A DNA stretch of 64,000 nucleotides from SMYC01 sp963578475 (GCA_963578475.1 CAUZCL010000023.1:3234-67233), one strand, 5' to 3'. Shown: positions 41,278-49,849, counted from the first letter of the stretch. The notes: a model not told the origin generated them from the letters alone. A program made the numbers and translations.

Positions 41278-42579
41278 TCATACTCCGAGCGCGACGTTAT
41301 CTTCTTGGAACTTCTCGAACCCAGCATGGTCGGAAGCCCCTTTTCGGATCCGCGCGACACCTTCCTTGATAGAATCCATATCGGTCGCGTAGGAAAGGCG
41401 CAGGAAATGCTGGCCTTCGCTTTTCAAAACGCCGAAGCTTCGCCGATCGACGAGCGCGACCCCGTGGTAGTACAAGAGAAAACGCTGAAAGAGCGTGGCC
41501 GGGCTCGTCTTGCCCCGTCTTTGCTCCGAGAGACCATCGTAATAATCGTGGATACCGAGCTCCGCGCAAATGCCAGAAACATTAGGAAACACGTAGAACG
41601 CTCCGAGAGGTTTGTTGCACGTGATGCCAGGGATGTCATTGAGCGCGGGCACGACATAGTCTCGCCGCTTCTTGAACTCCGAGACCATGTGTAGAACAAC
41701 CTCCGCAGTCTTCGGGTTCTCGAAAGCCTCGCGAGCTGCCTCCTGAGCGAAGGGCGGCACGCAGCTGACAGTATTGATGTTGAGCTGCTTCCACAAGGCC
41801 GCTTCCTCTTCGTTTGGAAGCACCGACCAGCCGAGGCGCCAACCCGTCATCGCAAAGCCTTTCGAGTGGCCGCTCGCAATGATCGTGCGCTCCTTCATTC
41901 CCGGCGCCTGAGCAATCGAAAAATGCTCGAAGCCGTCAAAGGTGATGTGCTCGTAGATCTCGTCGGAATAGACCCGCAAATCAGGCTGCGCCTTCGAGCG
42001 CACGACCTCGGCAACGCTTTCGAGGATCTCTCGCGAGAGGACGCCGCCCGTCGGGTTGGACGGCGAGCACAACATGAGAAGCTTCGTCTTTTTGGTGATG
42101 TGTGCTTCGAGCTCTTCCACCGTGAAGGCAAACCCGTTCTCTTCGCGAAGAACGAGCGGCACGGGAGTGCCACCCATATAGGTCACCCAAGATTCATAAA
42201 TGGGAAAGCCGGGGCTCGGATAAATGACCTCGTCTCCGGGATTGATGTAGCTCATCATCGCGTAGCCAATCGCCGGCTTGGCTCCGGGGAGGATGATCAC
42301 CTGATCGGCGCTCACATCGAGACCACGTGTTTTTTTGACATGCGCCGCCGTCGCTTCGCGAAGAGACTTGATCCCGGCGGGGTCCGTATAGTGCGTATTG
42401 CCAGCGAGAATGTTGTCGATGCCAACTTGGTTGATGTGGGGCGCGCTATCGAAGTCCGGCTCGCCGATGGTAAAGCGGATAACGTCGACACCACGTGCTT
42501 GGGCTCGCGCCACGTCGTCCCCAATCTTGAACGCATTCTCCGTACCCATGGCGGCGATTCTGTTCGCAATCACACCCAT
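41278..42579 (-). CDS. class I/II PLP-dependent aminotransferase (aspartate aminotransferase-like)
   Basis: 433 residues from the ATG at 42579, with AAGGAG 11 bases upstream. The PLP lysine is in SGHSKGFAMTGWRLGW (Lys240), with the cofactor-binding pieces CSPSNPTGG, YSDEIYEHITFDG and the phosphate-contacting Arg in GWRLGW. The C-terminal arginine that binds the substrate carboxylate lies in FLRLSYA. This is the aspartate/alanine-type fold-I family; the acceptor specificity is not clear. It carries a roughly 20-residue insertion (DYYDGLSEQRRGKTSPA) before the last strand. It is coupled to the hydroxyacid dehydrogenase downstream. Confidence 0.88.
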   Translation of the reverse strand: MGVIANRIAAMGTENAFKIGDDVARAQARGVDVIRFTIGEPDFDSAPHINQVGIDNILAGNTHYTDPAGIKSLREATAAHVKKTRGLDVSADQVIILPGAKPAIGYAMMSYINPGDEVIYPSPGFPIYESWVTYMGGTPVPLVLREENGFAFTVEELEAHITKKTKLLMLCSPSNPTGGVLSREILESVAEVVRSKAQPDLRVYSDEIYEHITFDGFEHFSIAQAPGMKERTIIASGHSKGFAMTGWRLGWSVLPNEEEAALWKQLNINTVSCVPPFAQEAAREAFENPKTAEVVLHMVSEFKKRRDYVVPALNDIPGITCNKPLGAFYVFPNVSGICAELGIHDYYDGLSEQRRGKTSPATLFQRFLLYYHGVALVDRRSFGVLKSEGQHFLRLSYATDMDSIKEGVARIRKGASDHAGFEKFQEDNVALGV

Positions 42580-42765
42580 TTCTGTTAGAGCTCCTTCTTG
42601 GTATAAGCAGTTGATTGTATGGCGCGGGAAGACCCTGCGCAAACTGGAAGAACGTCCGTAAGAACAAGAGAGCATAGGCGTTCGACGGGGACCGGGGGCG
42701 CCTGGTCGGCCCGGATCGAAGCGTCTATAATGGAGACTGATTCCGGAACCATCGCGGAGGCTTTT

Positions 42766-43437
42766 ATGAGACGGACACTCCTGGTGTTGTGCCTGCTCCT
42801 AACCACCATGGGGTTCGGGCAGTCTCTCGGAGAGCTCGCAAAAAAAGAAAAAGAGCGCCGGGAGAAGAATAAAGAAGAGGGAAAGGAAGTGTTCGTGATT
42901 TCCAGCGACGCACTTGCCCCCGAGAGCGAGACGGACTCGGAGAGCGAGAATACGGCCGAGCCCTCGTCCGGGAGAACGCTGACCCCCACCGGCCCCAGGC
43001 GCTCGGAAGAAGAAGAACGTAGGGCGATCGAAGATGATTTGGAAGAAGACGAAATTTTTGTGCCCACACAAATCTCGGCCGATGCCCCACTCGAAGACCG
43101 AATGCAAGCGTTCAGACTCATGAAGGAGGGCTACGAGAGGCGGGTCGTCGAAATCGACAAAAGTATCGCCGAGAACGACGAAACCATCCGTGAGCTCGAT
43201 GCCCGAATTGCTGCCGTGTCGGCGCTCGGAGGCGGCGGCCTACCCGTCGCGCCGCAAACCGGCACGGGTGCGGCCACCACACTCATGACGGGGCAGGAAA
43301 CCGCTGAGCTCGTTGGGCAGCAAGATCGGCTGAAAGCGATCAACGAGACGCTCCGGAAGCGGAAAGAGGAGCTCAAGGCGAATTTGCAAGCGAAGGGCCG
43401 CGCCGCGGGCATCCCTCCGGGCCAGTTGCGGTTCTAG
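42766..43437 (+). CDS. exported coiled-coil protein of unknown function
   Basis: 223 residues from the ATG at 42766, preceded by GGAGG at 5 bases; the open frame upstream is antisense to the aminotransferase promoter region. Signal peptide: LLVLCLLLTTMGFG. The mature start is a charged helix (LGELAKKEKERREKNKEE), then a Glu/Ser-rich linker, then a long predicted coiled coil (RMQAFRLMKEGYERRVVEIDKS... QDRLKAINETLRKRKEELK) interrupted by a Gly-rich stretch. No known domain recognised. It diverges from the aminotransferase operon and converges on the Pil-like trio. Confidence 0.7.
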   Translation: MRRTLLVLCLLLTTMGFGQSLGELAKKEKERREKNKEEGKEVFVISSDALAPESETDSESENTAEPSSGRTLTPTGPRRSEEEERRAIEDDLEEDEIFVPTQISADAPLEDRMQAFRLMKEGYERRVVEIDKSIAENDETIRELDARIAAVSALGGGGLPVAPQTGTGAATTLMTGQETAELVGQQDRLKAINETLRKRKEELKANLQAKGRAAGIPPGQLRF

Positions 43438-43451
43438 TCCCCTAGAGCAAG

Positions 43452-44387
43452 CTATTCGAGGCGGAGCAAGAGTCTCTCACCCGTTCCCGGATCGGCAAGC
43501 GTCACGCTCTCGCGCGCGTCGATGCGCATAACGACGTAGCCGCCGATGTGGTCCCCCACTTGGACGAGGCGCACCGTGGCTTCATAGCGCATCGCCGCCA
43601 GCACCCGCCACCCTATCTCGGACTCGAGCTCGGGCCGCACGAGCACGAATCCCGTGAGCTCGGGGCTCGGTGGCGCCTGCTGAGCAACGTCCTCTGTTTC
43701 GGGTAGCTCCGGCGGCGCGGCTTCTATCTCGGGCGCCGTCGCAAGAGGCTGAGCTTCTTGCTCGGGCGCGATGTCTGCCAACGCGAAGAGATTGCGGCCG
43801 AGCGCGAGAGGGCGCGGACGCTCGATCCAAGCGGTCAGGCTTTCGACCTCGGCGGGCAGGAGCGCAATAGGAGTCGACTCCACGTCGAGTGGCCACAGCG
43901 CTAACCAACGGATCGTGAGCGTCATCCTCGAGCTCCCCCCATCACTTCGAAGGGAAAAGGTTTCCGTCGTTAACGGCAAGTGCGCGGCTTCAACGCGATC
44001 GAGATAGCCGAAGAGCCCGTCCAGCGAGCCCCGATAGCTCGCGTTGATACGATTGCCGTCGAGACCGGCGGGATGCCGGGCCGCGGAGTGAAAATCGAGT
44101 GCGAGCCGCTCGACGGCTAGACCGCGCTCGGCCTCGATCAAAAGATCCCGAAGAGGTGCTATCCCGAGGGTCTCGGCCAGGGTTCTGTCATGCGCCAGTT
44201 CTACGAGCTTCTCGAAACGTTGACGCTCCCTCGACGAGGCGCGCTCTCTCAGAACCTGCTCCGAGCGCTCCGCGAACTGCTTTTTGAGCCCGGCCAGTTC
44301 CCGGGAGACGGAACGGCCTTCGACCCAAAGCGCACTGTTGACAGCAACGAGGAGGAGGACGACCCAGGCAACCGCCATAGCCCTCAT
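43452..44387 (-). CDS. PilO-like protein with C-terminal PilP/GspC-like domain
   Basis: 311 residues: a single N-terminal membrane helix (VAWVVLLLVAVNSALWVE), a coiled coil (about 25-75), and a ferredoxin-like PilO/GspM-type domain (about 80-185). A Pro/Glu-rich linker (about 215-245) leads to a small beta domain (about 250-311: GWRVLAAMRYEATVRLVQVGD, IGGYVVMRIDARESVTLAD) like the GspC homology region/PilP. This combines two normally separate inner-membrane assembly proteins. Starts inside the stop of the PilN-like gene (4-base ATGA overlap). No pilin, ATPase or secretin is in the window. Confidence 0.6.
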   Translation of the reverse strand: MRAMAVAWVVLLLVAVNSALWVEGRSVSRELAGLKKQFAERSEQVLRERASSRERQRFEKLVELAHDRTLAETLGIAPLRDLLIEAERGLAVERLALDFHSAARHPAGLDGNRINASYRGSLDGLFGYLDRVEAAHLPLTTETFSLRSDGGSSRMTLTIRWLALWPLDVESTPIALLPAEVESLTAWIERPRPLALGRNLFALADIAPEQEAQPLATAPEIEAAPPELPETEDVAQQAPPSPELTGFVLVRPELESEIGWRVLAAMRYEATVRLVQVGDHIGGYVVMRIDARESVTLADPGTGERLLLRLE

Positions 44388-44911
44388 GGCCGCCCTCCGA
44401 TCAAGTCCACTTGCAGGCGGATCGTCAGCAAGCCGTCCGGCGCTCGCCGCTCTTCAAGAAGTTGCGTCGCAGCCACCCGCGGCGCGCTCGCGACGTTTTT
44501 CTGAAGCTCGGTCACGTCCGCTTCGCGCGCGGCCCGAGCTTCGATCGTCAAGCTTGCGCGCGGCGGGATAGGGTCGATGGTGACGGCTACGAGAGCTACA
44601 CCGTCTGGTAGTGTTCTCTCGAGGAGCTTCAAAAGCTCCGTCGCCGGGATCGCCCCCGCCACGCCGGATTCAGAGACGGCGCGAAGCTGCCACATGACAG
44701 CGCGGCTTTCATTAGGTGCGTTCGAGGACAGCGTCCGAGAAAGTTCTTCCTCTATTGCGGCAAGCTCACCGCGTAGCGTCACGACCTCTTGGCGCTGAGC
44801 GTAGCGCTCGACGCCGTGGAAGAGCGTGGATATGCCGACGAAGGCCAGGATCAGGGCTTTCGCGCGGAGCCAAGCGCTTTTTCGCGGCCCGAGATAGATT
44901 CCAGCGTTCAT
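44384..44911 (-). CDS. PilN-like inner-membrane assembly protein
   Basis: 175 residues: a short cytoplasmic N-terminus (MNAGIYLGPRKSAW), one transmembrane helix (ALILAFVGISTLFHGVE), a coiled coil (about 40-65), and a ferredoxin-like domain with LLERTLPDGVALVAVTIDP, the pattern seen in PilN and GspL C-terminal halves. Overlaps both neighbours by four bases, so the three genes are one operon. Most likely forms a heterodimer with the PilO-like protein, bridging to the PilM-like partner (known for the family, inferred here). Confidence 0.65.
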   Translation of the reverse strand: MNAGIYLGPRKSAWLRAKALILAFVGISTLFHGVERYAQRQEVVTLRGELAAIEEELSRTLSSNAPNESRAVMWQLRAVSESGVAGAIPATELLKLLERTLPDGVALVAVTIDPIPPRASLTIEARAAREADVTELQKNVASAPRVAATQLLEERRAPDGLLTIRLQVDLIGGRP

Positions 44912-45741
44912 GGCCGCGGACGCTCCAGCAAGGCCTTCAGGGCTGAGGCCAGTAAACGCTCCTCACCGTCGTCCTCGACATGAACGCGTCCGAGGTCTGG
45001 GATCTCTTCGAGGGCCGCCGCGAGCGCGGCCGCACCTTCCCCGAGCACCGTGATGGTGCGCAAGGCAACGCCGTGAAGGGCCGGCAAGCGCGTCACTTCT
45101 CGCTGTACGCCGTCCAATATGCCCACCGGCCGAAGCTTGATGCGCAAATCGACGAGCGATCCCTCGAGGAAGACTGATAGACAGTAGTGGTTCGCGTGGA
45201 GCTGGAGCTGAACGTCGAGCCCGCTCCCGCCGGACGGTCGCGCCCAATCAGGGATTCTCGCCAGGCTCGCGCTATCGACCCAACCGAGCCGGCTATCCGT
45301 AGCCTCGACGACCTGCTCGTATTGCTCAGCCACGACCTCGCGCACCGCGGCGCCGAGCACTACACCACCTCGCCCTCGCCAGAAATCGAAGCGGACCTCG
45401 CGGCTCGGAAAGGCCAGTTTCGCACCCATCGCCGCCTGGAGCTCTTTCTCAGACGCCCCACGACGTGAGGTGTAGAGCGCTGTCACGATCGAACGATCGG
45501 GCAATAGAACCACAACGCCTTCACGGCGCGCTTCGAGCTCGCCTAGAGCGCCTTCGGCGAGCTGGGCGAGCTCGGAGACAGAGCGGATGTTGGGGGTAAC
45601 CGAGGATGGCTCTATCAGCCCCACGGGAAGCTCTCGCATCGCAATCTGGAGGGGCCCTCCGTTGCGAACGGCAAGGACAAAACGATCCGAAAAGGCGAGG
45701 CCAAAGCGTGTTTTTTGGAAAGGCCAGACAAAACTCGACAT
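44908..45741 (-). CDS. PilM/GspL-like cytoplasmic assembly protein
   Basis: 277 residues from the ATG at 45741 (the frame remains open upstream to 45822). Begins FVWPFQKTRFGLAFSDRFVLAVRNGG and has RREGVVVLLPDRSIVTALY and AAMGAKLAFPSREVRFDFW, in line with the actin-like fold of PilM/GspL, where residues LPF and the SAxxxQ-type motif are replaced. A clear ATP-binding phosphate loop is not evident, so nucleotide binding is doubtful. First gene of the three-gene operon with 4-base overlaps. Divergent from the EF-G-like gene. Confidence 0.55.
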   Translation of the reverse strand: MSSFVWPFQKTRFGLAFSDRFVLAVRNGGPLQIAMRELPVGLIEPSSVTPNIRSVSELAQLAEGALGELEARREGVVVLLPDRSIVTALYTSRRGASEKELQAAMGAKLAFPSREVRFDFWRGRGGVVLGAAVREVVAEQYEQVVEATDSRLGWVDSASLARIPDWARPSGGSGLDVQLQLHANHYCLSVFLEGSLVDLRIKLRPVGILDGVQREVTRLPALHGVALRTITVLGEGAAALAAALEEIPDLGRVHVEDDGEERLLASALKALLERPRP

Positions 45742-45835
45742 AACTGCTCGCGCCGGATCCGAGCCGCCCGCCTTCGCCAGGGCTTCGGCGAGGCAGGCCC
45801 TGCCCGTCCGCACAGGCCCCAATTATAGTTTGATA

Positions 45836-45865
45836 TGGCTTGCTCAGAGGGGCCGATGGTATAAT
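45836..45865 (+). promoter_or_regulatory. extended -10 promoter for the EF-G-like gene
   Basis: A consensus TATAAT (45860-45865) preceded by TGG gives an extended -10 element, about 100 bases upstream of the EF-G-like start. A weak -35 may lie at 45836-45841 (18-base spacer). Extended -10 promoters do not need a good -35. Confidence 0.5.
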
Positions 45866-45968
45866 TCGCGGCTCAGGAGTCCGAGGCGGAACCCGATCAG
45901 CGTCGCCCGAGGCAGAGAGGGGCGTCTGGTGGGGCCGACCCTGCCTCCTATATACAGACGGGAGCCCG

Positions 45969-48047
45969 ATGAAGATCTACGATACTGCCGGTATCCGCAA
46001 CGTTGCCATCGTGGGGCACGGTGGCTCTGGAAAGACTTCGCTGACATCGGCGATGCTGTTCGATGCTGGTGCCGTCAACCGCCTTGGCAAGGTCGAAGAC
46101 GGCAATACCGTGACAGATTTCGACGCGGATGAGATCGCGCGCCAAATCAGCCTGTCCACATCGCTCGCCCATTGCGAGTGGCACAAAACGAAGCTCAACC
46201 TTCTCGATACGCCTGGATATGGCAACTTCATCCAGGAGGCGCGCCTGGCGCTCCGAGTGGCGGACACGATGCTCGTCAACATCTGTGGCGTCGCCGGGGT
46301 CGAAGTGCAGGCGGAGAAGGTCTGGCAGTTCGCGGACGAGTTCGGACCCGCGCGTATGATCGTCATCAACCGCCTCGACCGCGATCGTTCCAGCTTTTCT
46401 CGGTCGCTCGAATCGGTGACCGAAGCGTTTGGCCGTGAGGCCGTTCCTGTCCAGCTCCCCGTGGGGGAGGAAGGTGACTTCAAAGGCGTCGTCGATCTCG
46501 TGCGGATGCGCGCCTATATCTACGAAGACGGCGAACAGGGCTCTTTCAAGGAACAGGACGTTCCCGCGGAGATGAAAGACGAAGTCGAGGCCGCGCATAG
46601 CTCGCTCGTGGAGATGGTCGCCGAGGGCGACGATGCCTTGATGGAAAAATATTTTGACCAGGGCGAGTTGAGCGCGGAAGAGCTCCTTTCGGGTTTGAAA
46701 CAAGCGATTCTCGCGGGCAACCTATACCCGGTCTTCGCCTGTGCCGGCGCCCACAACATTGCGGTGCAACCGCTCATGAACGCTCTCGTCGAGCTCGGCC
46801 CGGCGCCGGACGCGCGCGGCGAGACCAGCGCCCTCGACGGCGATGGCAACGAAATCACGCGCAAGATCTCAAGCGAAGAGCCGGCAAGCGCCCTTATTTT
46901 CAAGACCATTGCCGACCCGTTCGCGGGGCGCATCAGTTTGTTCAGGGTCATGAGCGGCGTTTTCAAGCCGGACTCCTCGTATTACAACACGAGGTCCGAA
47001 TCGGCCGAGCGCGTCGGAGGCTTGGCGCTCTTACAAGGGAAGGAATCCGTTCCTGTCGATGAGATTCAAGCCGGGGACCTCGGCTCGGTCGCTAAGCTCA
47101 AGGATAGCCATACCGGTGACACTCTCGCCGACAAGTCGGCTCCCATCAGCTTCAAGAAGGTCGTGTTTCCTGAGCCCGTCATCAGCTTCGCCATCGAGCC
47201 AAAGTCTCGGGGCGATGAAGAAAAGATCAACCAGGCGCTCCAGCGCCTGGGTGAAGAGGACAACATGCTGCGTTTCCGCCGGGACGGAGAGCTCATTCTT
47301 TCCGGGACGGGCCAGCTCCATATCGAGGTCGTTGTGGCGCGCCTCAAGGAGAAATTCGGCGTCGAAGTCGAGCTTCATCCGCCGAAAGTCCCGTATCGCG
47401 AGACCATCAAAGGGACGGCCGCGGCGCATGCGCGGCACAAGAAACAAACAGGTGGCCACGGCCAGTTCGCCGATTGCCACGTGCGCTTCGAGCCTCTCGA
47501 ATCCGGCGCCGACTTCCAGTTCGGCAACGAAGTCTTTGGCGGCTCCATCCCCAGACAGTTCATCCCCGCGGTGGAAAAGGGCATTCAGCAAGCGCGGCTC
47601 AAAGGTTTTCTCGCCGGCTATCCGATGGTCGACTTCAAAGCCACGGTTTTCGACGGAAAACACCACGCGGTGGATTCGTCCGAAATGGCCTTCAAGATCG
47701 CGGGATCGATGGCGTTCAAAGAAGCGATGCAGAAATGCAGGCCCACGCTACTCGAGCCCATCATGGTTGTGGAAATCACCGTCCCGGAGGAGAGTACCGG
47801 AGAGGTGATGGGGGACCTCAATTCACGCCGCGGGCGCACACAGGGGATGGACACGAAAGGCAACGCCACCTCCATCAAGGCGCAGGTGCCCATGGCTGAG
47901 ATGTTGAGCTACGAGCCCGCGTTGACGTCGATGACGGGTGGGCGCGGCGCCTTCCACATGGAGTTCTCCCACTACGAAGAAGTGCCAGCGCACCAAATTC
48001 AAAAGATCGTCGCGGAGCGCAAAGCGGAGCAAGAAGCTAAAGCCTGA
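45969..48047 (+). CDS. EF-G-like translation GTPase (EF-G II type)
   Basis: 692 residues from the ATG at 45969, preceded by GGGAG. Five-domain EF-G architecture. The G1 loop is IVGHGGSGKTSLTSAML rather than the AHIDAGKTT of canonical EF-G, G3 is LLDTPGYGNF and G4 is VINRLDRDR (NKxD altered to NRLD). These are features of the second EF-G class (FusA2-like), whose members often lack full translocase activity. Domain IV/V signatures (GGHGQFADCHVRFEPL, GGSIPRQFIPAVEKGI, EVMGDLNSRRGRTQGM) are well kept. The canonical fusA would be expected near rpsL/rpsG outside this window. Confidence 0.85.
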   Translation: MKIYDTAGIRNVAIVGHGGSGKTSLTSAMLFDAGAVNRLGKVEDGNTVTDFDADEIARQISLSTSLAHCEWHKTKLNLLDTPGYGNFIQEARLALRVADTMLVNICGVAGVEVQAEKVWQFADEFGPARMIVINRLDRDRSSFSRSLESVTEAFGREAVPVQLPVGEEGDFKGVVDLVRMRAYIYEDGEQGSFKEQDVPAEMKDEVEAAHSSLVEMVAEGDDALMEKYFDQGELSAEELLSGLKQAILAGNLYPVFACAGAHNIAVQPLMNALVELGPAPDARGETSALDGDGNEITRKISSEEPASALIFKTIADPFAGRISLFRVMSGVFKPDSSYYNTRSESAERVGGLALLQGKESVPVDEIQAGDLGSVAKLKDSHTGDTLADKSAPISFKKVVFPEPVISFAIEPKSRGDEEKINQALQRLGEEDNMLRFRRDGELILSGTGQLHIEVVVARLKEKFGVEVELHPPKVPYRETIKGTAAAHARHKKQTGGHGQFADCHVRFEPLESGADFQFGNEVFGGSIPRQFIPAVEKGIQQARLKGFLAGYPMVDFKATVFDGKHHAVDSSEMAFKIAGSMAFKEAMQKCRPTLLEPIMVVEITVPEESTGEVMGDLNSRRGRTQGMDTKGNATSIKAQVPMAEMLSYEPALTSMTGGRGAFHMEFSHYEEVPAHQIQKIVAERKAEQEAKA

Positions 48048-48107
48048 CCTGAAACTTACGACTAATAAAAGCCTGGCGCAAAGGCGCGAAGTGAGAGCCT
48101 TTTGGCT

Positions 48108-48247
48108 TTCTTTCTTATCCCCACCTCTCCTCCTATCCCCACATCTCCTTGCTTTTTGAAGCTGTTAAAGGCAATGGGGATGTGGGGATAAAAATGGGGA
48201 TGTGGGGATAAGGACGGGGAATGTCTTTGCGTTGCGCTTTTGCTTAG
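48108..48247. repeat. palindromic dispersed repeat, copy B
   Basis: Left arm: TATCCCCACCTCTCC and TATCCCCACATCTCC (about 48116-48148). Right arm: two units GGGGATGTGGGGATA (about 48176-48190 and 48196-48210), so that both left units can pair. The centre is nearly identical to copy A (40.1 kb), which has only one right-hand unit. Downstream TTTGCGTTGCGCTTTT is also shared. Same context as copy A: a convergent gene junction. Confidence 0.8.
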
Positions 48248-48282
48248 TTTCTCCTCTAATCAGTCAGAATCGTCTGCGAGAC

Positions 48283-48317
48283 AAAAAAAGACCCGGAGAA
48301 TCTACTGACTCTCCGGG
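48283..48317 (-). terminator. intrinsic terminator of the ribosomal/rpoA operon
   Basis: On the minus strand CCCGGAGA (48317-48310) pairs with TCTCCGGG (48299-48292) around a 10-base loop and is followed by seven U (A at 48283-48289 on the plus strand). It lies 24 bases past the rplQ stop. Confidence 0.9.
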
Positions 48318-48340
48318 CCGTTCTTGTGATCGACGCGATT

Positions 48341-48847
48341 CTACTTGGAATCCTTCTCGTCGTCTTTTTCTTCTTCAGTATCCTCTTCGGATTCGGTCGA
48401 TGCTTCGACTTCCTCAGGCTCGTCCTTGGCCTTCGACTTTTTCTTCTTCGCTTCGGGTGGGGCCGCGGGTGCTCCGTCGGCGCCCTTGAAGACGAAGTCC
48501 ACGAACTCGATGAACGCCATCGGCGCACCGTCGCCGCTACGCGGACCGAGCTTCAAGATGCGGGTATAGCCGCCCGGGCGCTCGGAAAAGCGCGGCGAGA
48601 TTTCACCGAAGAGCCGACGCACGACATCCTTTTGCGGAAGGATCGATAGCGCCTGGCGGCGTGCGTGGAGCGAATCCCTTTTTCCAAGCGTCACGAGCTT
48701 TTCCACGAACGGCCGTAGCTCCTTCGCTTTCGCTATCGTCGTGCGAACGCGCTCGTGTTTGATCAGGGATGCCGCTAGGTTGCGCAGCAAGCTCAGCCGA
48801 TGCTCGGAAGTGCGGCCGAGCTTGCGATGAGCGACGCGCTGTCTCAT
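48341..48847 (-). CDS. rplQ: 50S ribosomal protein L17 with long charged tail
   Basis: 168 residues against about 120 in most bacteria. The L17 core is standard (MRQRVAHRKLGRTSEHR, LVTLGKRDSLHARRQAL, FIEFVD). From about residue 125 a low-complexity tail begins, first Ala/Pro/Lys-rich, then Glu/Asp/Lys/Ser-rich to the end. The tail has no homologue I can name. Its start overlaps the rpoA stop (4 bases). Last gene of the cluster, followed by a terminator. Confidence 0.96.
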   Translation of the reverse strand: MRQRVAHRKLGRTSEHRLSLLRNLAASLIKHERVRTTIAKAKELRPFVEKLVTLGKRDSLHARRQALSILPQKDVVRRLFGEISPRFSERPGGYTRILKLGPRSGDGAPMAFIEFVDFVFKGADGAPAAPPEAKKKKSKAKDEPEEVEASTESEEDTEEEKDDEKDSK

Positions 48848-49803
48848 GTCTCGATTCTCATCCCCAGCGAAAGCCCCATCGTCCCCAGAATCTCTTTGAT
48901 CTCATTGAGGGACTTGCGCCCGAAATTCTTGGTCTTCAGCATCTCTGCTTCCGACTTGGTCACGAGCTCACCGATCGTCTTGATATCCGCGTTCTTCAAG
49001 CAGTTATACGAGCGTACAGAAAGCTCGAGCTCATCGACGCTGCGGTTCAGATGTTCCACAATCGCGTCGCGCTCGGTCACGGTCACCGTCTCATCCACCG
49101 CAATCTCTTCCTCGAAGTTGACAAACATGGTCAAATGGTCCTTGATGAGCTTCGATGCCAGGCCGACGGCGTCCTGCGGCGTCACACAGCCATTCGTCCA
49201 AACATCCAAGGTCAACTTGTCGTAATCGGTGGCTTGGCCCACGCGAGCGGCTTCGACGATATAGTTCACCTTCTTAACGGGCGAATGGACGGAGTCAAGC
49301 GGGATATAGCCGATCGAAAGGTCCTCTTCGAAATTCTTCTCAGCCGAAACATAACCCCTGCCGTCGTTGAGACGCATCTCGATGTCGAGTTTTCCCGACG
49401 GCGACAAGTTGGCGATCGGAATTTCCGGATCGAGAATCTCGACATCCGAAGGAAGATCGATATCGCTCGACTTCACGACGCCTTCGCCCTGGGCCTGAAG
49501 GGTAACTGTCTTCGGTCCGGGCGTGCGCAGCTTGAAAGGGATGCGTTTCAAGTTCAAGATAATCTCGGTCGAGTCCTCGAGCGTTCCCGGAATTGGGGAG
49601 AACTCGTGGAGCACACCATCGATCTTCACGGCCGTGATGGCCGCACCTTCGATGAACGACAAGAGCACGCGCCTGAGTGCGTTTCCGATCGTGGTTCCGA
49701 AACCACGTTCGAATGGCTGCGCGTAGAACCGGCCGAATGTTGGGGTCAGGGTAGAATGGTCCACCTCGAGCCGCTTGGGCTTTTGAAATCCTGTCCAGAG
49801 CAT
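48844..49803 (-). CDS. rpoA: RNA polymerase alpha subunit
   Basis: 319 residues. N-terminal dimerisation/assembly domain (ERGFGTTIGNALRRVLLSFIEGAA, about 34-57), then the flexible linker around residue 230-240, and a C-terminal DNA/activator-binding domain with SVRSYNCLKNADIKTIGELV and KTKNFGRKSLNEIKEIL. Preceded by AGGAGGTC 11 bases upstream and by a hairpin in the rpsD-rpoA spacer. The rplQ start overlaps its stop. Confidence 0.97.
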   Translation of the reverse strand: MLWTGFQKPKRLEVDHSTLTPTFGRFYAQPFERGFGTTIGNALRRVLLSFIEGAAITAVKIDGVLHEFSPIPGTLEDSTEIILNLKRIPFKLRTPGPKTVTLQAQGEGVVKSSDIDLPSDVEILDPEIPIANLSPSGKLDIEMRLNDGRGYVSAEKNFEEDLSIGYIPLDSVHSPVKKVNYIVEAARVGQATDYDKLTLDVWTNGCVTPQDAVGLASKLIKDHLTMFVNFEEEIAVDETVTVTERDAIVEHLNRSVDELELSVRSYNCLKNADIKTIGELVTKSEAEMLKTKNFGRKSLNEIKEILGTMGLSLGMRIET

Positions 49804-49830
49804 ACGTTCGAAAGACCTCCTCTGGTCGTG

Positions 49831-49849
49831 TCCCGCGGCAAGCGCGGGA
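49831..49849. promoter_or_regulatory. hairpin in the rpsD-rpoA spacer
   Basis: TCCCGCG (49831-49837) and CGCGGGA (49843-49849) make a perfect 7-base stem with a 5-base loop, between the rpsD stop and the rpoA ribosome-binding site. No U-tract follows, so it is more likely a processing or stability element than a terminator. Confidence 0.4.

Larger units (their letters stand above)
48048..48340. other. convergent intergenic region
   Basis: Between the convergent EF-G-like gene and rplQ. It holds palindromic repeat copy B and the rplQ terminator; no gene. Confidence 0.6.

Noticed and set aside
40275..41369. 364-codon plus-strand frame opposite the hydroxyacid dehydrogenase
   Set aside because: Mirror of a conserved NAD-binding protein; His/Asp/Arg-rich composition is typical of shadows.
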